From Caenispirillum bisanense (GTDB lineage Bacteria > Pseudomonadota > Alphaproteobacteria > Rhodospirillales > Rhodospirillaceae), in assembly GCF_900230255.1 (NCBI RefSeq), contig NZ_OCNJ01000005.1:360776-424775 (forward strand): DNA of 64,000 nucleotides. The letters are read 5' to 3'. A program made the translations under genes and the position numbers. The stretch's first letter is position 1; every line of letters begins with the position of its first letter. Below are positions 1-8,015 of the stretch, in pieces. The notes under the pieces are model-generated. The model had not been told where the DNA came from. It made no database searches and saw nothing but the letters and a program-made list of their open reading frames with translations.

Positions 1-1
1 C

Positions 2-226
2 GTCGGCAGCCAGTACCGCTCGGCCATCTTCGTGCACGACGCCGCCCAGCGCGCCGCCGCCGAGGCCAGCCTGCGCGAGAACGACGAGTCCGACCGCTTC
101 CCCCGCCCCATCGTGACGGCCATCGTCGACGCCGGCGCCTTCTACGAGGCGGAGGACTACCACCAGCAATACATGGCCAAGCGCGGCCGCGGCACCGCCG
201 TCTGCGGCATGCCGTCGCGCTGGTAG
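2..226 (+). CDS. msrA: Peptide-methionine (S)-S-oxide reductase MsrA, C-terminal part
   Basis: The 5' end lies outside the window, and the frame is open from base 2 to the TAG at 224-226 (74 codons). The visible part starts with VGSQYRSAIF and carries EDYHQQY, both landmark segments of MsrA, which reduces methionine-S-sulfoxide in proteins with thioredoxin as electron donor. A cysteine in the tail segment TAVCG sits where the family carries its resolving or recycling cysteine. The catalytic GCFWG segment would be upstream and is not visible. The family assignment is secure, but completeness cannot be judged. Confidence 0.93.
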   Translation, partial: VGSQYRSAIFVHDAAQRAAAEASLRENDESDRFPRPIVTAIVDAGAFYEAEDYHQQYMAKRGRGTAVCGMPSRW

Positions 227-291
227 GGGACGCTCACGCCCACCGCCAGGGGCGCCGCGGACGGCCGGGTCGCGCCTGGCATCTCAACTAA

Positions 292-333
292 TTGTCATGC
301 CCGGGCTACGAGCGCCTACGAGCCGGGCATGCA
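292..333. repeat. Dispersed palindrome of the TGTCATGCCCGG type (short copy)
   Basis: TTGTCATGCCCGGGCT is followed after about 13 bases by AGCCGGGCATGC, giving a palindrome with the same outer sequence as the copies near 8,662, 8,805 and 50,965. It sits in the 247-base gap between the msrA tail and the ompA-like gene. Such intergenic palindromes are common in alphaproteobacterial genomes and often give spurious reading frames that begin MPG. Confidence 0.6.
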
Positions 334-420
334 CGTCGCCCGCCGTCGAGGACGGCGCCCACGCCCGCCGCCGGGGACGCCGTTGCGGACACCACCTCCG
401 CCACCCGCCCCGCAGCCATG

Positions 421-452
421 AAAAAGAGCGCCGCTCCTGCCGGAGGGCGCCC
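421..452 (-). terminator. Rho-independent terminator of the OmpA-like lipoprotein gene
   Basis: Read on the minus strand, a GC-rich hairpin (GGGCGCCC TCC, loop GGCA, GGAGCGGCGCTC, one bulged C) is followed by TTTTT. It begins about 20 bases after the stop codon of the lipoprotein gene at 474, as expected for its terminator. Confidence 0.75.
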
Positions 453-473
453 CTTTCCGTAACCCGTCCGCCG

Positions 474-1316
474 TCACTTGTCGGCGAAGACGATCTCCAC
501 GCGGCGGTTGCGCGGCTCCTTGACGCCGTCGCCGGTCTTCACGGCCGGCTGCTCCTCGCCGTAGGCTTCCAGGGCCATGGCGGCGGCGGGCATGCCCTTG
601 CCTTCCAGGTAGGAGGCGACGGCCTCGGCGCGCTTCTGCGACAGCAGCAGGTTGGACACGGTGTCGCCCACGGTGTCGGTGTGGCCGGCGATGACGACGC
701 GGGCCGGCTTCTCCTGGCGCCAGTCGACCAGCACGGCGTCGAGCGTCGCGCGCGCCTCGGGGGCCAGGACGGCGGCGCCGAGCGGGAAGGTGATGGTGTA
801 TTCGCCCGCCGGCACGGCGGCCGGCTGCGGCGCCGGCGCGGCCGGGGCGGCGGTCAGCTCGGCCATGGCGGCGCGGAAGCGGTCCTCGCAGGCCTTGATG
901 TCGCCGGGCTGGTGGCCTTCCTCGAGTTCCTCGAGCCAGCAGTCGAAGGAGGCCTGGGCGCGGGCGGCGACCTGCGGCATGGCGGTGCGGGCGGTGCCGT
1001 CGAGAGCGGCGATGAGGCTCTGGCGGCCGCTGGCGGCCTCGGCGGCGCGGGCCGAGATGGCGCGGTCGGTCACGTCGTCGGGCAGCACGGTCTGGCCCGC
1101 GGCGGCGGCGCGCGCCTTGTCGAGGAAGTAGGCGGTGTCGCCCCAGTCGTAACGGCCGCGCTCGGCTTCCGCCACGGCGACGTACTCGGCGAACAGCGCC
1201 TTCTGGAAGGCATCCCCGGTCGGCTGCAGGGTCTTCACGCCATCGACGTCCCAGGTATTGGCGCACGCCGACAGGAAGCCGGCGGACACGGTGACGAGAA
1301 GAGCCTTTTTGAGCAT
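474..1316 (-). CDS. OmpA-family peptidoglycan-associated lipoprotein
   Basis: The 280-residue protein starts at MLKKALL. The signal peptide ends in a lipobox (FLSAC, cysteine about residue 17), so an outer-membrane lipoprotein is expected. A helical, alanine-rich middle region is followed by an OmpA-like peptidoglycan-binding domain in the last 110 residues, with the landmarks AGHTDTVGD, SQKRAEAVASYL and NRRVEIVF. The reading frame is open 43 codons further upstream, but only this start gives a lipoprotein signal, and AAGGA lies about 12 bases before it. It is transcribed alone, divergent from dinB, with its own terminator. It probably anchors the outer membrane to the wall; the exact subfamily (Pal, YiaD-like) is not resolved. 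Confidence 0.88.
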   Translation of the reverse strand: MLKKALLVTVSAGFLSACANTWDVDGVKTLQPTGDAFQKALFAEYVAVAEAERGRYDWGDTAYFLDKARAAAAGQTVLPDDVTDRAISARAAEAASGRQSLIAALDGTARTAMPQVAARAQASFDCWLEELEEGHQPGDIKACEDRFRAAMAELTAAPAAPAPQPAAVPAGEYTITFPLGAAVLAPEARATLDAVLVDWRQEKPARVVIAGHTDTVGDTVSNLLLSQKRAEAVASYLEGKGMPAAAMALEAYGEEQPAVKTGDGVKEPRNRRVEIVFADK

Positions 1317-1585
1317 GTTTGTCGGAGTCCTTCGCTGCGTCGTTCCAGCCCGAATGTGTCGCCTACCCATTGCGCCCCCCTTTGCAGTTCTTGGACGATC
1401 GGGGCCACACGCTCGCTCGAAATGTTCGTCCGCGACCCGCCGCACCCCTGCGCGGCCGAAGGAAGGGACCCTCCGTTGTTAAATGTCCGTGTTTTCAACG
1501 TCAAGCACGGCCGCCCTTCGATCGGCACAAAAAATACGCCTATGGTCGAAGAGACACGCCCCGGCGGTCGGAGCGGGCGGCGGAA

Positions 1586-1600
1586 GTTCATGCTTTGTTT
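1586..1600 (+). promoter_or_regulatory. SOS-box-like LexA site upstream of dinB
   Basis: GTTC, seven bases, then GTTT lies 28 bases before the dinB start codon. The alphaproteobacterial LexA operator consensus is GTTC-N7-GTTC, so this is a one-mismatch match in the position expected for a repressor site of a damage-inducible polymerase gene. The rest of the 311-base gap 1317-1627 shows no coding signal. Confidence 0.6.
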
Positions 1601-1627
1601 GGTGGGTGGTGATAGACTGCCCCGACC

Positions 1628-2902
1628 ATGAGCCACACCCTGTGCCGCGACTGCCTGACCGAGATTCCCGCCGCGGTGCTCGCCTGTCCCGCCTGCGGGT
1701 CGGAGCGCCTGCGCCGGCACGCGGAGCTGTTCGACCTCAGTCTCGCGCACATCGACTGCGACGCCTTCTACGCCTCCATCGAGAAGCGGGACCGGCCGGA
1801 GCTGCGCGACCGCCCGCTGCTCATCGGCGGCGGTCATCGCGGCGTGGTGGCGACGGCCTGCTACATCGCCCGGCGCTACGGGCCGCGCTCTGCCATGCCC
1901 ATGTACAAGGCGCTGCAACTGTGCCCCGACGCCGTGGTGCTGCCGCCCGACATGGCCAAGTACGCCGCCGTCAGCCGCCAGATCCGCGCCCTGTTCGAGG
2001 CGGCGACGCCGCTGGTGGAGCCGCTGGCGCTCGACGAGGCCTTCCTCGACCTCGCCGGCACTGCGGCCGCCCACGGCGAGTCGCCGGCGGCGACCCTGGC
2101 CCGCATCCAGAACCGCATCCGCGACGAGATCGGCATCACCGTCTCCATCGGCCTCAGCTACAACAAGTTCCTCGCCAAGATGGCGTCGGACCTCGACAAG
2201 CCGCAGGGCTTCGCCGTCATCGGCCGGGCCGAGGCCAGGGATTTCCTGGTGCCGCGCCCGGTGCGCGACATCCCCGGCGTCGGCGAGGCCTTCGCGCGGC
2301 GGCTGTTCCAGGCGGGCTACAAGACCATCGGCGATCTGCAGCAGGTGTCGGAGTCGCGGCTCGCCCTGCAGTTCGGCAAGCTCGGCCGCGCCCTGGCGCA
2401 GCGGTCGCGCGGCGAGGACGACCGCCGCGTCACCCCCGACCGGCCCGCCAAGAGCGTCTCCGCCGAGACCACCTTCGACATCGACATCCACCGCCTCGAC
2501 GCCCTGGAGCAGCAACTGTGGCCGCTGTGCGAGAAGGTGGCGCAGCGCTGCAAGAAGGGCCGAGTCGCGGGCCGCACCGTGGTGCTGAAGCTGAAGACCC
2601 GCGACTTCCGCACCCTCACCCGCAGCCACCGCCTGCCGGGGCCGACCCAGCTGGCCGACGTGGTGTGGCGGCACGGCCGCGCCCTGCTGTCGCACGAGGC
2701 CGACGGCCGCGCCTTCCGCCTGATCGGCATCGGAGTCGCGGACCTCTGCGACGAAAGTATTGCCGACCAACCCGACCTTTTCGACCTCGCCCGGCACCGC
2801 GATGCCCGCCGCGAGCGCGCAATCGATGTATTGCGGGAAAGATACGGCCACGAGGTCGTGTCGCGGCGCACTTTCGGCACGCGGACCCAACCGGAGGAGT
2901 GA
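1628..2902 (+). CDS. dinB: DNA polymerase IV with N-terminal zinc ribbon
   Basis: This 424-residue Y-family translesion polymerase carries catalytic acidic residues in IDCDAFYASIE (D43) and LDEAFLD (D136, E137). The palm/fingers are followed by a helix-hairpin-helix region (IPGVGEAFARRL) and a little-finger domain. Residues 6-23 form CxxC-x10-CxxC, a short zinc-ribbon extension absent from E. coli DinB. QPDLF, close to the beta-clamp consensus QL(S/D)LF, is at about residue 381. The gene stands alone with an SOS-box-like site in front. It should copy damaged templates without proofreading. Confidence 0.95.
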   Translation: MSHTLCRDCLTEIPAAVLACPACGSERLRRHAELFDLSLAHIDCDAFYASIEKRDRPELRDRPLLIGGGHRGVVATACYIARRYGPRSAMPMYKALQLCPDAVVLPPDMAKYAAVSRQIRALFEAATPLVEPLALDEAFLDLAGTAAAHGESPAATLARIQNRIRDEIGITVSIGLSYNKFLAKMASDLDKPQGFAVIGRAEARDFLVPRPVRDIPGVGEAFARRLFQAGYKTIGDLQQVSESRLALQFGKLGRALAQRSRGEDDRRVTPDRPAKSVSAETTFDIDIHRLDALEQQLWPLCEKVAQRCKKGRVAGRTVVLKLKTRDFRTLTRSHRLPGPTQLADVVWRHGRALLSHEADGRAFRLIGIGVADLCDESIADQPDLFDLARHRDARRERAIDVLRERYGHEVVSRRTFGTRTQPEE

Positions 2903-2973
2903 CTGGTTCGTCTTTCGGTGTTACTTTTGCGATGGGAGCGTAGAACCTGCTCCCCGGCACCAGGGAGAAGCCC

Positions 2974-3768
2974 ATGAAGACCGGCCTCATTCCGGCGGTC
3001 GTGCCGGCGCCCTTGGACGCCGCCCGTCCGCCACCCATCGCAGCCAGCGCCGCAATCGGCGACTCGGGAAGCACAGCCGTCGCGGCCGTCGCCGCCGCCG
3101 GCGGGTCCGCCTCGTCGTCCTTCGACGGCGCCGCAGCCGGGTTCGGCGCCAACGTGGGCGCCGGCACCGCCGCCGTCGCCGCGTCCGGCCGCCGCGACGC
3201 CGGCGGACGCTCGACAGGCGGGGAAGCCATGGCGGCGCAGCGCGTCGCCCTGTCGCGCCTGCGCATCGAAGCCCTCATGCTCGAAGCCCAGATGGCCTCG
3301 GCCACCGGCGACTCCGAACGCGCCCGGGCGGTCGCCCGCGCCGTGCGGACCGAGGCGGGCAACATCCGCCAGGCCCTGCGCAGCAGCCTCGACGGCCCCG
3401 CCGCCGGGACCGGCGCGGCCACCGCCGATGCCTCGTCCGCCGTCACCCGCGCCCAGGCCGCCGCCCGCAAGGCTGCGGCGGAACAGCGTCAGGCCGGCGA
3501 CCCGGCCCTGGCGCCCTGGATGTCCGAGCGTCCGTCGCCGCGCGAATCGGCAGCGGTGGAAGCCGCCCCGGCCGGCGTCCCGGCCTCCAGCCTCCACCGC
3601 AGCGCCTATGAAGCCCTGCGGCGCGCCCAGCAGGTGCTGGAGGAACTGGCCCGGGTGGACTGGCAGCGGCCGCCCGAGGGCGACGAGGCCGAGCCGCGGG
3701 AAGCCCTGGTCAACGCCCTCGAGGACGAGGACGGCGCCCTGTGGGGCGGGTTCAACGGCGTCGCCTGA
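2974..3768 (+). CDS. Hypothetical alanine-rich protein
   Basis: This 264-residue protein is not recognised. GGGAG lies about eight bases before the ATG. The first 75 residues are low-complexity Ala/Gly/Ser. Residues about 85-130 look like an amphipathic helix (LSRLRIEALMLEAQMASATGD), and another helix with YEALRRAQQVLEELARV lies near 210-225. No signal peptide or membrane segment is evident, and the C-terminus is acidic. An antisense frame of similar length overlaps it, but only this strand has a good ribosome-binding site. It follows dinB in the same direction after 71 bases. The function is unknown. Confidence 0.6.
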   Translation: MKTGLIPAVVPAPLDAARPPPIAASAAIGDSGSTAVAAVAAAGGSASSSFDGAAAGFGANVGAGTAAVAASGRRDAGGRSTGGEAMAAQRVALSRLRIEALMLEAQMASATGDSERARAVARAVRTEAGNIRQALRSSLDGPAAGTGAATADASSAVTRAQAAARKAAAEQRQAGDPALAPWMSERPSPRESAAVEAAPAGVPASSLHRSAYEALRRAQQVLEELARVDWQRPPEGDEAEPREALVNALEDEDGALWGGFNGVA

Positions 3769-3957
3769 CGGCCGTCGACTCGGCGGGCCGCCCATCGGCT
3801 GCAGCGAAGGCATTCATCGGACGAACGAAAAATCGGCAGTCCACCGTTTCGCGCGCGTTTCCCCCATGCGCGGGCGTGCGGAGCATGCTATATGTGTTTC
3901 GGGTGCCGGCTTTCGCCGGGCAGGACCGAGTGACGTTCGAGAGGACTTCGACACCGC

Positions 3958-4251
3958 ATGACGCGCCTGTCGAAACGGGTTGGACCGGATGCCGAGACGG
4001 TGGGGCTGCAGGCCCTGGCGTTCGTCGCCGCGGATGACGCGCTGATCGACCGCTTCCTCGCCCTGACCGGGATGGGGCCGGCGGAGTTAAGGGAACGGGC
4101 GCAGGACCCTGTGGTTCTGGGTGCCGTTCTCGATTTCCTTCTGGTCGACGATTCTCTGGTGCTCGCCTTTGCCGCCGCCAGCGATCTTTCGCCCGAAGCC
4201 CCCATGCAGGCTCGTCGGAGCCTGCCGGGATCAACGGCGGAAAGCTGGTAA
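3958..4251 (+). CDS. DUF3572 family protein
   Basis: This 97-residue all-helical protein matches the DUF3572 pattern, with AETVGLQALAFVAADD, a central RFLALTGMGPAELRERAQDP and VLDFLLVDDSLVLAFAAAS. The family is small, cytosolic and of unknown role. It is found mostly in alphaproteobacteria. The start is the ATG at 3958; the 190 bases upstream show no gene. It precedes the cold-shock gene by 88 bases on the same strand. Confidence 0.85.
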   Translation: MTRLSKRVGPDAETVGLQALAFVAADDALIDRFLALTGMGPAELRERAQDPVVLGAVLDFLLVDDSLVLAFAAASDLSPEAPMQARRSLPGSTAESW

Positions 4252-4339
4252 CGGCTCCCTCCCCCGCGATCCCACTGCGTTTACGATCCGCCGCGCCGGC
4301 AAGGAGGCGTGGGCGACTTGTGAGTTGGATACGAGCACC

Positions 4340-5014
4340 ATGGCGTGGAAACGAGATGCCGGGGACTTTCCCGGTCACGGCGGCCCGGGTATGAACCGGC
4401 GGTCCCGTTACGATGACGATGCTGGCGGCCCGGCGACCCCGACCGAGGCGTCCGTCAAGTGGTTCAATGCCTCGAAGGGCTTCGGCTTCGTGAAGACCGA
4501 GCCGGCGGGCGAAGATGCCTTCCTGCACGTTTCCGTGCTGGAGCGTGCCGGCCTGTCCGCCCTGCCCGAGAACACCCGCATTTCCTGCACCGTCCGTCCG
4601 GGCGGCAAGGGTCTGCAGGTCGATGCCGTCGTTTCCGTCCTCGAGATGGGCACGCCGTCGGCCGGTGGCGGCGGTGGCGGCTTCGGCGACCGTGATCGCG
4701 GCGGCTTCGGCGGCGGCGACCGCGGCGGCTTCGGCGGCGGTCGTGGCGGCTTCGGCGGCGGTGACCGCGGTGGCTTCGGTGGCGGCCGCGGCCGTCCCGA
4801 GATCATCGGCGAGTCCGAGGGCACGGTGAAGTTCTTCAACAGCGAGAAGGGCTTCGGCTTCGTGACCCCCGACGACGGTGGTCGCGACATCTTCGTGCAC
4901 ATCCGCGCCGTGGAGCGTTCGGGCCTGCAGGGTCTGAACGAGGGCCAGCGCGTGAAGCTGTCCGTCAGCCAGGGCCAGAAGGGTCCGCAGGCCGAGCGCA
5001 TCGAGATCGCCTGA
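4340..5014 (+). CDS. Double cold-shock-domain protein with RGG/GGF linker
   Basis: The 224-residue protein has two cold-shock domains, at about residues 36-101 and 159-223. Each has an RNP1-like KGFGFV and an RNP2-like motif (DAFLHV, DIFVHI) for single-stranded nucleic-acid binding. The linker (109-152) is a glycine/arginine-rich tract of FGGGDRGG and RGGFGG repeats. Tandem CSD proteins of about 200 residues are usual in alphaproteobacteria, but the long RGG-type linker is less so. The start is uncertain: ATG at 4340 is preferred, with 4391 as alternative; neither has a strong ribosome-binding site. It probably acts as an RNA chaperone. Confidence 0.9.
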   Translation: MAWKRDAGDFPGHGGPGMNRRSRYDDDAGGPATPTEASVKWFNASKGFGFVKTEPAGEDAFLHVSVLERAGLSALPENTRISCTVRPGGKGLQVDAVVSVLEMGTPSAGGGGGGFGDRDRGGFGGGDRGGFGGGRGGFGGGDRGGFGGGRGRPEIIGESEGTVKFFNSEKGFGFVTPDDGGRDIFVHIRAVERSGLQGLNEGQRVKLSVSQGQKGPQAERIEIA

Positions 5015-5067
5015 TCCCGAGCGCAGGCCCGGACGCCTTCGGCGCCCGGCGGCGAGCAGACACGATG

Positions 5068-5098
5068 CGGCCGGCCCTCGGAAACGGGGGCCGGCCGT
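5068..5098 (+). terminator. GC-rich hairpin after the cold-shock gene
   Basis: CGGCCGGCC pairs with GGCCGGCCG around a 12-base loop, followed by TTGTCGTTTG. The hairpin lies between two convergent genes. The T-run is poor, so it could work as a terminator in either direction or only weakly. Confidence 0.5.
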
Positions 5099-5134
5099 TG
5101 TCGTTTGCGCCTGTAGGGATGGCGCCTGCAGCCA

Positions 5135-6163
5135 TCAGCCAGCGGCGGGGCCGAAGCCCTGCAGCACCAGCTTGCCGCGCGTCCGCCCGCTCTCGATCAG
5201 GGTGTGGGCCCGGCGCAGCGTTGCCGCGTCGATGGGACCGAGCACCTCCGACAGGGTGCTGCGCAGGGTGCCGGCGTCCACCAGCGCCGCCACCTCGGTC
5301 AGCAGCGCGCCCTGCGCCGCCATGTCGGGCGTGCCGAACAGCGAGCGCGTGAACATCATCTCCCAGTGCACCGACACGCTCTTGCGCTTGAAGGGCATGA
5401 TGTCGAGCGTCTGCGGATCGTCGATGACGGCGACCCGCCCCTGCGGCGCGATCAGCGCGGCGATGTCGGCCAGATGCCCGGCCGTGCCGGTGGTCGCGAA
5501 GACATAGGCCGGCGCGCCGATGCCCAGGGCCTCCACCTGCGGCGCCAGGGGCTTGGAATGGTCGACCACATGGTCGGCGCCGAGGTCGCGCACCCAGGCG
5601 GCCGTCTCGGGGCGCGAGGCGGTGGCGATCACCGTCAGCCCCGCCACCCGCCGCGCCACCTGCACGGCGATGGAGCCGACGCCGCCGGCACCGCCGATGA
5701 TCAGGATGGCGGCGGCCGCGCCGGGCACCGGCTCGCGCACCCGCAGCCGGTCGAACAGCGTCTCCCAGGCGGTGATGGCGGTCAGCGGCAGGGCGGCGGC
5801 GGTGGCATGGTCGAGGCTCGCCGGCTTGCGGCCGACGATGCGCTCGTCCACCAGGTGGAACTCGGCGTTGCTGCCCGGCCGGTCGAGGGCACCAGCGTAC
5901 CAGACGGCGTCGCCGGGCGCGAAGCCGGTGACCTCCGATCCCACCGCGACCACGACGCCCGAGGCGTCCCACCCCAGCACCTTGTGGCCGCCGGGCTCGG
6001 CGGAGGCGCTGGCGCGGACCTTGGTGTCGACGGGATTGACCGACACCGCCTCCACCCGCACCAGCAGGTCCCGGCCGCGCGGCTCGGGGCGGGGAAGCTC
6101 GACATCGACCAGGGGGCCGGTGGCGGTGAGGGGGCCGGCGGTGGTGTATGCGACGGCACGCAT
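5135..6163 (-). CDS. Zinc-type alcohol dehydrogenase family (MDR) oxidoreductase
   Basis: This 342-residue medium-chain dehydrogenase/reductase of the quinone-oxidoreductase-like group carries the opening MRAVAYTTAGPL, the GroES-like segment EAVSVNPVDTKVR, and the cofactor-binding motif GGAGGVGSIAVQVARR, which indicates NADP(H). No structural-zinc cysteine cluster is seen, despite the family name. The start at MRAVAY is chosen because the upstream extension does not match the family. It diverges from the HxlR regulator at 6272 across 108 bases, an arrangement that suggests the regulator controls it, probably in response to an electrophile or aldehyde. The substrate is unknown. Confidence 0.88.
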   Translation of the reverse strand: MRAVAYTTAGPLTATGPLVDVELPRPEPRGRDLLVRVEAVSVNPVDTKVRASASAEPGGHKVLGWDASGVVVAVGSEVTGFAPGDAVWYAGALDRPGSNAEFHLVDERIVGRKPASLDHATAAALPLTAITAWETLFDRLRVREPVPGAAAAILIIGGAGGVGSIAVQVARRVAGLTVIATASRPETAAWVRDLGADHVVDHSKPLAPQVEALGIGAPAYVFATTGTAGHLADIAALIAPQGRVAVIDDPQTLDIMPFKRKSVSVHWEMMFTRSLFGTPDMAAQGALLTEVAALVDAGTLRSTLSEVLGPIDAATLRRAHTLIESGRTRGKLVLQGFGPAAG

Positions 6164-6271
6164 GGGCGTGTCTCCTGTGCGGTGTTGCTTGTGAAGGAGA
6201 CAGTTGCGCCCTATCGTCAAACCTCGCAAGAACGCACAATTTCAGCCCATAGTGTCGAAAAGGATACCGTC

Positions 6272-6652
6272 ATGGCCCGCGTACGGCACCGCCGCATGGA
6301 CTGCAGCCCCGGCTGCGTGGTGGAAGGGACGCTGGATCTCATCGAGGGCAAGTGGAAGGGGCTGGTGCTGTTCCACCTGATGGAGAGCGGCACGCTGCGC
6401 TTCAACGAGCTGCGCCGCCGCCTGCCCAACTGCACCCAGCGCATGCTGACCACACAATTGCGTGAGCTGGAGGAAGACGGCCTGGTCGCCCGCCGGGTCT
6501 ATGCCGAGGTGCCGCCCAAGGTGGAATACTCGCTCACCCCCCGCGGCGAGAGCCTGCGGCCGGTCGTCGCGGCGCTGAAGGCCTGGGGCGACGCCAACGT
6601 GGTGCTGGCCCCGGCGGCCGCGGCGGACGCCGGCGCGGAAGCCGCGGAATGA
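6272..6652 (+). CDS. HxlR family transcriptional regulator
   Basis: The 126-residue protein has the HxlR winged-helix pattern: CVVEGTLDLIEGKWKGLVLFHL, RFNELRRRLPNCTQRMLTTQLRELEEDGLVARRVYAEVPPKVEYSLTP shortened here to its landmarks RFNELRR, RMLTTQLRELE and VEYSLTPRG. N-terminal cysteines (C11, C15) are placed as in redox- or aldehyde-sensing members. It is divergent from the dehydrogenase at 5135-6163, whose promoter it probably controls from the shared 108-base spacer. A short Ala-rich C-terminal tail is added. The effector is unknown. Confidence 0.9.
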   Translation: MARVRHRRMDCSPGCVVEGTLDLIEGKWKGLVLFHLMESGTLRFNELRRRLPNCTQRMLTTQLRELEEDGLVARRVYAEVPPKVEYSLTPRGESLRPVVAALKAWGDANVVLAPAAAADAGAEAAE

Positions 6653-6656
6653 CAGG

Positions 6657-6693
6657 AAAAAGGCGCCGGAAGCCCATGGCCTCCGGCGCCTTT
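6657..6693. terminator. Bidirectional terminator between the HxlR gene and tRNA-Leu
   Basis: AAAAAGGCGCCGGA pairs with TCCGGCGCCTTT around a short loop containing CCATGG. Runs of A and T on both sides let it serve both the HxlR gene (+) and tRNA-Leu (-). Confidence 0.8.
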
Positions 6694-6698
6694 CCGTG

Positions 6699-6783
6699 TG
6701 GTAGGGGCGGGGGGACTCGAACCCCCAAGACCGAAGCCACTCGATTTTGAGTCGAGCGCGTCTACCAATTCCGCCACGCCCCC
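6699..6783 (-). tRNA. tRNA-Leu (anticodon CAA)
   Basis: The 85-base gene has a full cloverleaf: acceptor strand GGGGGCG with CGCCCCT, D-arm around AATTGGTAGAC, anticodon stem CTCGA/TCGAG with loop CTCAAAA (anticodon CAA, reads UUG), a class II variable arm TGGCTTCGGTC, and T-arm GGGGGTTCGAGTCCCCC. CCA is encoded. The first acceptor pair is a G-T wobble. Confidence 0.96.
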
Positions 6784-6919
6784 GCAGGGTGTTCCGTGCG
6801 CCACGGATCGCACGTTCTACACCGCCCGCGCAGCCGCCGCAACGCCTTGCGGGCGTTGCCGCCGACGCGCCGACCTGATAAAGGTCCGGCGCCCCCTTAT
6901 CCGCAAGGAGCCCGCATCC

Positions 6920-7498
6920 GTGCTGCAGCGGACCTACGACTGGACCATGCGCCAGGCGAGCCAGCCCCACGCCCTGTGGACGCTGGCGGTGATCTCGTTC
7001 ATCGAAAGCTCCATCTTCCCCATTCCGCCCGACGTCCTCATCATCCCCATGGTGCTGGCGGCGCGCGAGAAGGCATGGCGCATCGCCGCCGTCTGCACGG
7101 TGGCGAGCGTGGTCGGCGGCTATGCCGGCTACGCCATCGGCTATTTCCTGTGGGAGACCATCGGCCAGGCGGTCCTCGGCTTCTACGGCTACCTGGACAA
7201 GTTCGACGCCTTCAAGCAGCTCTACAACGAGTGGGGCGCCTGGATCGTCGGCATGGCGGGCTTCACGCCCTTCCCCTACAAGGTCATCACCATCGCGAGC
7301 GGCGTGACGCAGCTCGACCCCGTGGTGTTCGGCATCGCCTCGGTGGTGTCGCGGGCGGCGCGGTTCTTCCTGGTGGCGGCGCTGCTGTGGAAGTTCGGCC
7401 CGCCCATCCGCTCGTTCATCGAGAAGCACCTGGGCAAGCTCACCATCGCCTTCTTCGTCCTGCTGCTCGGCGGCTTCGCGCTGCTGAAGGTGCTGTGA
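6920..7498 (+). CDS. VTT/DedA-like membrane protein, YqaA family
   Basis: The 192-residue protein starts at GTG 6920, with AAGGAG nine bases upstream. It carries the VTT (SNARE-associated, DedA-like) core: a re-entrant IPPDVLIIPMVLAAREK segment, a Gly-rich GYAGYAIGYFLWE helix, the GFTPFPYKVITIASG motif, and terminal membrane helices. DedA/VTT proteins act as lipid scramblases or undecaprenyl-phosphate transporters. It is placed two bases before dsbB and likely co-transcribed with dsbB and coq7. Confidence 0.88.
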   Translation: MLQRTYDWTMRQASQPHALWTLAVISFIESSIFPIPPDVLIIPMVLAAREKAWRIAAVCTVASVVGGYAGYAIGYFLWETIGQAVLGFYGYLDKFDAFKQLYNEWGAWIVGMAGFTPFPYKVITIASGVTQLDPVVFGIASVVSRAARFFLVAALLWKFGPPIRSFIEKHLGKLTIAFFVLLLGGFALLKVL

Positions 7499-7500
7499 CC

Positions 7501-8013
7501 ATGGCCATGACGCTCTCCCCCGACCGGGCGGTGCCGCTGGCGATCTTCGCCGTCTGCGCCGCCGCCCTCGCCGGTGCCTACACGCTGGAGTACGGCTTCG
7601 GCGTGCTGCCGTGCATCCTGTGCCTCTATCAGCGCGTGCCCTACGCGGTGGCCGGCGGCCTCGCGGCCCTCGGCCTGCTGCCGGGCCTGAGCCCGGCGAC
7701 GCGGCGGGTGATCGTGGTGCTGTGCGGCCTCACCTTCCTGGCGAACATGGGCCTCGCCGTCTATCACGTCGGCGTCGAGCAGAAGCTGTGGGCCGGCACC
7801 GCCCAGTGCACCGCCCCGGCCGGCGGCGCCCCGCAGAGCCTGGCCGAGCTGCAGGCGGCGCTGGAAAACCCGCCGCAGCTGGCGCGCTGCGACGAAGTGG
7901 GCTGGTCCCTGTTCGGGATCTCGCTGCCCGGCTACAATATCGCCTTCAGTCTGATCCTGGGCGCGGCGTCGCTGGCCGCCGCCGCCCGCAGCGATGTGTG
8001 GAGACGCCGTTGA
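7501..8013 (+). CDS. dsbB: Disulfide bond formation protein B
   Basis: This 170-residue inner-membrane protein with four predicted helices has both catalytic cysteine pairs: C38 and C41 in LPCILCLYQR (periplasmic loop 1) and C103/C130 in loop 2. DsbB re-oxidises DsbA and passes electrons to quinone. The start codon follows the upstream stop by two bases, and coq7 follows by two bases. Linkage to a ubiquinone-biosynthesis enzyme is functionally sensible, since DsbB needs ubiquinone. Confidence 0.93.
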   Translation: MAMTLSPDRAVPLAIFAVCAAALAGAYTLEYGFGVLPCILCLYQRVPYAVAGGLAALGLLPGLSPATRRVIVVLCGLTFLANMGLAVYHVGVEQKLWAGTAQCTAPAGGAPQSLAELQAALENPPQLARCDEVGWSLFGISLPGYNIAFSLILGAASLAAAARSDVWRRR

Positions 8014-8015
8014 CC

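Noticed and set aside
2317..3813. Large antisense frame over the 3' part of dinB and the hypothetical gene
   Set aside because: It overlaps the conserved dinB domain and lacks a ribosome-binding site or domain; it is a shadow.
4680..4800. GGCGGCTTCGGCGG repeats considered as a CRISPR array or minisatellite
   Set aside because: They are in frame and encode the RGG/GGF linker of the cold-shock protein; no spacer structure is present. No CRISPR array was seen in the window.
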